A DNA stretch of 36,190 nt from Bacillota bacterium (lineage in GTDB: Bacteria; Planctomycetota; UBA8108; UBA1146). The stretch spans positions 1 through 36,190 of the forward strand of contig QNYK01000021.1 of assembly GCA_003973385.1 (NCBI GenBank), in the 5' to 3' direction. The notes beneath the pieces are model-generated. The model was not told where the DNA came from, did not search any database, and saw nothing but the letters and a program-made list of their open reading frames with translations. Shown here one piece after another: positions 30,859 to 36,190 of this stretch (the first letter of the stretch is position 1; the number at the start of each line of letters is the position of its first letter). Position numbers and translations under genes: made by a program.

Positions 30859-32701
30859 TCGGGGTCAATTTGACCTGGCGGATGTTGATCAGCGCCACGG
30901 GCCCGACCTTCAATGCCTTCAGGACCAGATTGTCTCGATCCCCGGTGGCAGTGATTTCGCCGATCGGTTGCCACTGAAACCGATTCCAGCCACCTGTGCT
31001 GTTGGTGACAGAATATCGGGCACGGTTTGCTCCGAGTTGAACCGACAACATCCCTCCTGCTGCCGGAGCATCCAGTGAGCAGAGCGCATCGACGACATAC
31101 TTCTGTCCGGGCACGGTACGCAGCGTCCAGGTTGCGGTGGAGGTGGTGTCAGTCCAGTAACCGAGATTGGGTTCGTCATCTGCATCGGGATCATCGAGAG
31201 TCTCCAGGCGAAGGTTGCCTCCCTCCACTTCTGCCAGTGAGGCATGAAGGCGAAGCACGCCGTTGCTATCGGGACGAAACGCATTGTCGACCACCGGTGG
31301 GCCAGAGAGCTCGAGCCTGATTACAGAGACATGCTTGCCCGGATGAAGACCAGCCAACGAGACCACGGGAAAACCGACATCCGATGTTTCTACCAGGAGC
31401 TTCCTGTCCTTGACTCGATCTCCGAGTAATACGGCACGCTCGACTTTTGTGACGAGTCCCGACACGATCAGCCGATCATTCTCGGGCCAGTCATAAACAT
31501 GAAGATACAGGTGGTTTTCCTTGGTGGTGGATCGTCCCCAGGACAAATTCTGTAATGCGCCCCGGGTGGTTCCATATATCGATTCACCATTGACCTCTAG
31601 CCAGCGACCCATCGCCAGCAACCGATCCACCATGATCAGGGGAATGGTGCCATCGTCGTCGGGACCGATGTCGAGGAGCAGGTTGCCGCCCTTTGAAACC
31701 AGGTCGATGAGTTTCTGGATGCACTCGGTACGCGAGGAGTAGATGTCATAGTTTTCTGCTCGATTGAAGGCGAAAGAGTGCCCGATCCCCCTGCACTCCT
31801 CGAATGGACGCTCCTTGCGCATTCCCTTGCCGGAAGAGTTCCCCAGTTTGTCGTATTCGGTGGTGGTGTAGTCCCCCACCTGGCCTCGAAGCCCCTTTCC
31901 CCATCGATCATTGACGACGATGTCCTGCTGGTTTTCCGAGTTCTCATAGATCCATTCGAGGATTTCCGTCGATCGCCAGTCAGTGTCGGGATAATCCCAT
32001 TCGCCATCGGGCCAGAACACATCCGGCTGATAGCGACCGATCAGATCCTTGATCTGGGGTATCATCACCTCATCGACATAACGGGGTCGGTCCTCGGAAT
32101 AGAGGTCACTGTGCCACTCCATGAAGGAGTAGTAGAGACCCGGTCGAATCCCTTCCTTGCGGCAAGCTTCAAACAGGTCACCGAGCAGATCTCTTTTTGG
32201 GCCCGTTTCGACGCTGTTCCAGGGGTAGCCTCGCACCTCACTGGCGATAGCGCTGGGCCACAGACAGAAGCCGTCGTGGTGCTTGCTGGTGATGACGATG
32301 TATTTCGCACCGGAGCGACGAAACACGCTCGCCCACTCCCCGGGGTCGAATAGTTCTGCCTTGAATAGCGGCGCGAAATCACGGTATTCGAAGTCCTCGC
32401 CATAGACACGATGATGGAACTTCCGCACCTTTCCACCGTGGCTATTACTGTCGTACCACTGCTGGTACCACTCCGAATAGGTACTGGTGTCACAGAATGC
32501 AGGAACAGAATAAACACCCCAGTGGATGAAGATGCCGAACTTGGCATCGGAGAACCACTGCGGTGTCGCGTGAGTTTCGAGAGATTCCCATGTTGGCTCG
32601 AATTCGTCGACGCTGGCGCGTTCGGTGGCTGGATCAGGCGCCATCATGCCAGGTGCCAACGGCTGGCTCAGTCCAATGAGAAGGAAAAGGGCTGAAAACA
32701 T
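30845..32701 (-). CDS. Exported alpha-L-fucosidase (GH29)
   Basis: A 618-residue secreted glycosidase. It starts with a signal peptide (residues 1-20). The GH29 barrel shows FGIFIHWGVYSVPAF (55-69), SKHHDGFCLW (139-148) and the nucleophile Asp232 in VFWPDGEWDYP. After the catalytic domain, about residues 400-618 are beta-rich, with a C-terminal part resembling a carbohydrate-binding or galactose-binding-like module (W.RFQWQPIGEI). It would release terminal L-fucose from glycans such as fucoidan or host glycoproteins. AGGAGG precedes the ATG by five bases (32707-32712). It lies 66 bases after modC on the same strand, an unrelated neighbour by function. Confidence 0.93.
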   Translation of the reverse strand: MFSALFLLIGLSQPLAPGMMAPDPATERASVDEFEPTWESLETHATPQWFSDAKFGIFIHWGVYSVPAFCDTSTYSEWYQQWYDSNSHGGKVRKFHHRVYGEDFEYRDFAPLFKAELFDPGEWASVFRRSGAKYIVITSKHHDGFCLWPSAIASEVRGYPWNSVETGPKRDLLGDLFEACRKEGIRPGLYYSFMEWHSDLYSEDRPRYVDEVMIPQIKDLIGRYQPDVFWPDGEWDYPDTDWRSTEILEWIYENSENQQDIVVNDRWGKGLRGQVGDYTTTEYDKLGNSSGKGMRKERPFEECRGIGHSFAFNRAENYDIYSSRTECIQKLIDLVSKGGNLLLDIGPDDDGTIPLIMVDRLLAMGRWLEVNGESIYGTTRGALQNLSWGRSTTKENHLYLHVYDWPENDRLIVSGLVTKVERAVLLGDRVKDRKLLVETSDVGFPVVSLAGLHPGKHVSVIRLELSGPPVVDNAFRPDSNGVLRLHASLAEVEGGNLRLETLDDPDADDEPNLGYWTDTTSTATWTLRTVPGQKYVVDALCSLDAPAAGGMLSVQLGANRARYSVTNSTGGWNRFQWQPIGEITATGDRDNLVLKALKVGPVALINIRQVKLTPITQD

Positions 32702-32767
32702 GAGAACCTCCTGATGACATCGAAGTCTCCAGGACGATCCAGGTCAAGCAGCAGATCGGCGGTCAAT

Positions 32768-33829
32768 TCAACGATCAGCGATGGTGTGCACCGCGGAAGC
32801 CTTGATCAAGATCGTCACCTCGCATCCCGCTTCCAGTTTCAGTGTGCGGCAACTCTCAGTGGTGCACTGGGCCAGAAGCACCGGCTTCGAGTCGATCTCG
32901 ACCAGGCACGAATCGCCCCAGGGATGGACCTGTTTTACCGATCCCCGGATTCGGTTGCGGATGCTGATGTCTCCGAGTTCGCCGGTGGAGATGGCGATTT
33001 CCGATGGTGCGATGCGCACCGTCACCAGATCGCCAGGCTGGTGATCCACGGCAGCAGAGAGCAGTTCCAGTTCGCCGCAAGCCAGGTGACATTCGCCACC
33101 CTCGATCCGATGGACCCTTGCAGGGAGCAGGTTCATGGCATCGATTTCTCCAGGAGAAGTGTTGAGCAACAGGTCTCGGTAACTCGTCGGCCCGGTCAAG
33201 TGGTCGCCGGCCAGATGCAGCATCACATCCGAGATGGCCATCAGTTCGAAGGCGTCATGGCTGACATGAAGAATAGGAATTTCGCAATGATCTCGGACTT
33301 TTCTCAAGAAGGGTAGAATACGATTTTTCAAACGGCTATCGATCGCACTGAGTGGTTCGTCGAGGAGCAGCCACCGCGGTCGCATGATGATGGCCCTCGC
33401 CAGCGCGACTCGCTGTTGTTCTCCTCCTGAGAGAGTATCGGGTTTGCGATCGAGCAGGTCGGCCAGTTCGAGCAATTCGATGATCTCCTTCTCGAATCCT
33501 GAATCATGCGAAGAGGAAACTGCTCCCGCAGTGATGTTTCGTGAAACAGACCAGTGAGGAAAAAGCCTACCGTCCTGAAAGACGACGCCCACCCTTCGTT
33601 CAGCCGCTGGTAGGTTGATACCGTGGTCTGAATCGAAGAGCACATCATTACCGATCTGGATGCGTCCCCGTCGAGGTTTGACGAGTCCAGCGATGGCGTG
33701 CAGGAGGCTCGTCTTGCCAGAACCGGACGGACCGAGCAAGCCGGTCGAGAGTTCATCGAGTTGCGCTGTGGCCACGATGATTCGATCACCGCGGATGATC
33801 TCGATATCGAGGTGAAGGGACGCGTTCAT
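32768..33829 (-). CDS. modC: Molybdate ABC transporter ATPase
   Basis: A 353-residue ATPase with Walker A GPSGSGKT (33-40), signature LSGGEQQR (133-140) and Walker B LLLDEPLSA (154-162). The remaining residues (about 235-345) form a TOBE/Mop-like oxyanion-sensing domain typical of ModC. The ATG at 33829 overlaps the ModB stop by four bases; the frame continues upstream without conserved residues, so this start is chosen. Together with ModB and ModA it forms a complete importer. It could be a tungstate importer, as ModABC cannot be told apart from that by sequence alone. Confidence 0.93.
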   Translation of the reverse strand: MNASLHLDIEIIRGDRIIVATAQLDELSTGLLGPSGSGKTSLLHAIAGLVKPRRGRIQIGNDVLFDSDHGINLPAAERRVGVVFQDGRLFPHWSVSRNITAGAVSSSHDSGFEKEIIELLELADLLDRKPDTLSGGEQQRVALARAIIMRPRWLLLDEPLSAIDSRLKNRILPFLRKVRDHCEIPILHVSHDAFELMAISDVMLHLAGDHLTGPTSYRDLLLNTSPGEIDAMNLLPARVHRIEGGECHLACGELELLSAAVDHQPGDLVTVRIAPSEIAISTGELGDISIRNRIRGSVKQVHPWGDSCLVEIDSKPVLLAQCTTESCRTLKLEAGCEVTILIKASAVHTIADR

Positions 33830-34497
33830 CGGTGCCCCCTGCTCCTGTTTCGCACCTTTCGTGCCAGCCACTCGCTGGTTGCCATCGCAGCCAGCGAGAT
33901 CAAGGCAGAGAAGATCACGAGCCGCAGTGCGATCTCATCGCCGCCAGGAGCTTGCAATTGTTCGTGAATCATCAACGGCATCGTTCTTGTGGATCCTGGG
34001 ACAGCTCCGGCAAATGTGATGGTGGCACCGAATTCACCGAGGCTTCGTGCCAGACACAGAATCAATCCCTGCACGATGGCGGGAGAAGCGAGAGGAACGG
34101 TGACACGAAGAAAGGTCTGCCATCGAGAGAGTCCCAGGGTTCCGGCCGCTTCTTCCAGTCGAGAATCGACATTCTCGAACCCGATACGGGATGCGCGAAT
34201 CAGTAACGGCATTCCGACCACGCCTCCTGCGATGGCAGCCGCCAGTCCTGTGAAAGCGATGTCGATCCCGAGTGGGCTGTGAGCCCCTAGCAACATCAGC
34301 AGTCCCCACCCCACCACAACAGGTGGCATTACCAGCGGTAGCATCACGATGGCATCGACGATGGCTCTGCCTCGCCAGTTCGGATGGGACAGCAGCCAGC
34401 CGAGCCAGATACCGGGAATGGCAACGATCGCCGTCGAGAGCAGGGCGACACGACTCGAGATGATGAGGGCTTCCAGTTCAGCCGGGGTGAGGCTCAT
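33826..34497 (-). CDS. modB: Molybdate ABC transporter permease
   Basis: A 223-residue membrane protein with five or six helices (including IAGGVVGMPLLIRASRIGFE and the EAAGTLGLSRWQTFLRV coupling loop that contacts the ATPase) and the ALIISSRVALLSTAIVAIPG start typical of ModB. Its ATG overlaps the ModA stop and its stop overlaps the ModC start, so all three are translated as a tight set. It brings molybdate through the inner membrane. Confidence 0.94.
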   Translation of the reverse strand: MSLTPAELEALIISSRVALLSTAIVAIPGIWLGWLLSHPNWRGRAIVDAIVMLPLVMPPVVVGWGLLMLLGAHSPLGIDIAFTGLAAAIAGGVVGMPLLIRASRIGFENVDSRLEEAAGTLGLSRWQTFLRVTVPLASPAIVQGLILCLARSLGEFGATITFAGAVPGSTRTMPLMIHEQLQAPGGDEIALRLVIFSALISLAAMATSEWLARKVRNRSRGHR

Positions 34498-35237
34498 CTG
34501 TCTTCCTTCTTCTCGATATGGGGAATGAACCCGGCCTCGATCCAGATGGGAGAATCACAAAGCCAGGCGAGTAACTCCCGACTGCCGGCTCGGTTGCTGA
34601 TGCAGGCAGCTGGATAGGTGATCGGGCCCGAGATCTGTTCCGGGATTTCGGCCAGTACCTGACAGTGACCCCGTGCATCACTGGCCCACAGCAGTCCCAG
34701 ATCGACCGATCCGGATCTGACATGAGCACAGGCAGCCCTGGCATCGGCAGCCATCACCGAGCGTGTTTTTACCTGTTCCCACCAACCGAGAGCCTGCAGG
34801 GCTGCCTTGGCGTGTTTACCGACCGGCACCGAGGAGGGGATGCCGATGACCCAGCGTCCCTCGGGTGGATCTCCCTCGAGCGAGATCGTTCTAGATGACT
34901 CAGTTTGCCATCGCGTCGCGATCACCAGTCGATTTCCGAAGGATACCCGACGCGTTTCGGAAGCGATGGGAGAATGAGATTCGAGGCGCTGCATCCAGTC
35001 AGGACTGGCCAGCAGCACGACATCACCGCGGAGCCCATTTTCCACCTGTCGTACCAGCGCACCGCTGGAAGCGGCGATGACCAGCACAGGAATCCCCGAT
35101 TGCTGCTGGTACTGTGCTGCGATCTTGCGTGCCGGCTCGATGGCACTGGAGGCGACCAGCAGCCGCAGCGTATCGGGATCTTCCGGGGAGCAGGCAGAGA
35201 GCACTCCCAGCAGAAGAAGCCAGGCGACTCGAGGCAT
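34494..35237 (-). CDS. modA: Molybdate-binding lipoprotein
   Basis: A 247-residue solute-binding protein. The lipobox LSAC (about 12-15) marks a lipid-anchored protein. The mature part follows ModA: LLVASSAIEPARKIAAQYQQ, VIAASSGALVRQVENG (the oxyanion-binding serines) and DVVLLASPDWMQRLE. The start at 35237 overlaps the last base of the upstream gene's stop (TGATG) and begins the signal peptide; an in-frame upstream start at 35276 lies inside that gene. It would bind molybdate or tungstate outside the membrane and deliver it to ModB. Confidence 0.93.
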   Translation of the reverse strand: MPRVAWLLLLGVLSACSPEDPDTLRLLVASSAIEPARKIAAQYQQQSGIPVLVIAASSGALVRQVENGLRGDVVLLASPDWMQRLESHSPIASETRRVSFGNRLVIATRWQTESSRTISLEGDPPEGRWVIGIPSSVPVGKHAKAALQALGWWEQVKTRSVMAADARAACAHVRSGSVDLGLLWASDARGHCQVLAEIPEQISGPITYPAACISNRAGSRELLAWLCDSPIWIEAGFIPHIEKKEDR

Positions 35238-36190
35238 CACGGATCCTCTCCCGGTTCTACCAGCAAGATGGTGCATGGTATTCGGAGACTGTCCAGAGAT
35301 CTCTCCATGAATGCCTGCCGCCAGTCGTCTGCAGTTGCATCGGCGCGAGGAAATCTGGTAAAGATCTTTCTGGATCGGAAGGTCCCGAAGGTTGCGACAG
35401 GCCTTGACTTTCTCGCGCTCAATTTCAAGGCTTCGAGGATCTCTGGCAACTGATCATCAGTGACGATCAGAGTTGTTTTCTCACCAGGCAACGCGCTGGC
35501 CATCGATATTGCATCGGTGGGTAGGATCTCGATGGCCCGGCCTCGCGCCAGTGTCAGGGTGGGCAGCAGGTCCATTCCCACGGTGGCGAAGGTGGAATCG
35601 TCACACACCGATGGAATCGTGGGCATCGCACCGATGCCGACGGAAGGAAGTGCAATTCCCATGACGATGGAGAGTTGAGCTGCTGCACAGAGTGCGCAAC
35701 TCAGAATGCGACCTTCTCTTGCAAGCAGCCACATCAGGAACCATGCCGAGACGATCATGACAGCAGCCGCCAGGGAGCACCCGAACCAGCCGACAAAGGC
35801 GGCAATCAGCAAGCAGGGGATTCCCAGCAGGAGCGTTGCCCACCCGAGGTGCCGGATGCGCCCATTTTCGTCGAGTCCATCGAGGTATGTTGCCGTCAAG
35901 ATCGCCATCGCCGGCAGGATCGGAATCAGATAGCGTTCGAAGGTCTTCATGAACAGAAACGGAATGGTCGAGAGGATCACCCACATCACCAACCATCTCT
36001 GGGGGTTCTCCAGACCGTCCGGTTTTCCGCGGATGAAGACCAGAACAGCCATCACCGCCGTGATCGACCAGGGGAGGATCAAACCCAGAAATCCGCCGAG
36101 CAGCGAAGGAATCGCCTCTACATGAATCCATGAGAATTGTCGGTGAGCGATTTGTTCACTCCAGCGCTGCTGGAGCAGCTCTGGATACTG
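35237..36190 (-). CDS. C-terminal part of a GT39/ArnT-like membrane glycosyltransferase (partial)
   Basis: The frame is open to the right window edge and gives 317 visible residues; the start lies outside. The first visible residues (YPELLQQRWSEQ) and a run of helices with FERYLIPILPAMAILTA match the C-terminal half of PMT/ArnT-type glycosyltransferases (GT39), which transfer sugars from lipid carriers. The catalytic N-terminal loop is not in the window, so the assignment rests on helix pattern and the RYL.P.LPA motif. The soluble end of about 100 residues is not recognised. The stop overlaps the modA start (TGATG), an unusual coupling to the molybdate genes. Confidence 0.7.
   Translation of the reverse strand, partial: QYPELLQQRWSEQIAHRQFSWIHVEAIPSLLGGFLGLILPWSITAVMAVLVFIRGKPDGLENPQRWLVMWVILSTIPFLFMKTFERYLIPILPAMAILTATYLDGLDENGRIRHLGWATLLLGIPCLLIAAFVGWFGCSLAAAVMIVSAWFLMWLLAREGRILSCALCAAAQLSIVMGIALPSVGIGAMPTIPSVCDDSTFATVGMDLLPTLTLARGRAIEILPTDAISMASALPGEKTTLIVTDDQLPEILEALKLSARKSRPVATFGTFRSRKIFTRFPRADATADDWRQAFMERSLDSLRIPCTILLVEPGEDP

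Noticed and set aside
1-36190. CRISPR arrays, tRNA or rRNA genes, insertion sequences, phage genes
   Set aside because: No regularly spaced repeats, cloverleaf-like segments, transposase motifs or integrase genes were seen; the only repeats are the local gene-array ones listed.

Overview
The window is a moderately GC-rich, gene-dense bacterial chromosome segment with short intergenic gaps, many stop/start overlaps (ATGA, TGATG) and some GTG/TTG starts. The gene set suggests a marine or aquatic Planctomycetota-like bacterium: a kelch-mutarotase/Na+ symporter fusion in a sialic-acid cluster, an exported GH29 fucosidase, a PHB-depolymerase-like exported esterase, a Tat-exported xanthine-dehydrogenase-type molybdoenzyme and a single-RRM RNA-binding protein. 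This assignment is an inference from gene content only; there is no rRNA or marker gene in the window.

Layout. 3-682: tail of a membrane protein and an RDD-family membrane protein. 778-3854: a MetE-like zinc methyltransferase followed by three small membrane-protein genes, two of them tandem paralogues; a 98-nt direct repeat, part of which resembles the 3' end of the MetE-like gene, follows each paralogue. 3879-9426: a sialic-acid catabolic operon (N-acetylneuraminate lyase, kelch mutarotase-SSS symporter fusion, AGE-type epimerase) whose last gene is a membrane-anchored C39-like protease. 9509-11395 (minus): a tandem array of five small membrane proteins that share a C-terminal coiled-coil motif and carry recurring spacer elements. 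11594-13392 (minus): cupin and exported esterase. 13566-15278 (plus): an unknown coiled-coil membrane protein, then an RRM protein with a strong terminator. 15406-19583 (plus): a three-subunit Tat-exported aldehyde oxidoreductase-like molybdoenzyme and a small cysteine-rich protein. 19742-20812: a saccharopine-dehydrogenase-like oxidoreductase. 20797-26193 (minus): dienelactone hydrolase, HyuB, a NatAB-type ABC exporter and a DUF454 protein. 26347-30858 (plus): an RND efflux adaptor and pump with extra membrane helices. 30845-36190 (minus): end of a GT39-like glycosyltransferase, molybdate transporter ModABC, then an alpha-L-fucosidase.

How it fits together. The symporter fusion would import sialic acid and convert its anomer, the lyase would split it into ManNAc and pyruvate, and the AGE epimerase would turn ManNAc into GlcNAc without prior phosphorylation; with the fucosidase this suggests growth on host- or algal-type glycans. 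ModABC would supply molybdate for the molybdoenzyme encoded about 13 kb away. The least explained parts are the five-gene array at 9.5-11.4 kb, the repeat-bearing paralogue cluster at 1.9-3.9 kb, the cysteine-rich protein behind the molybdoenzyme, and the enlarged RND pump.
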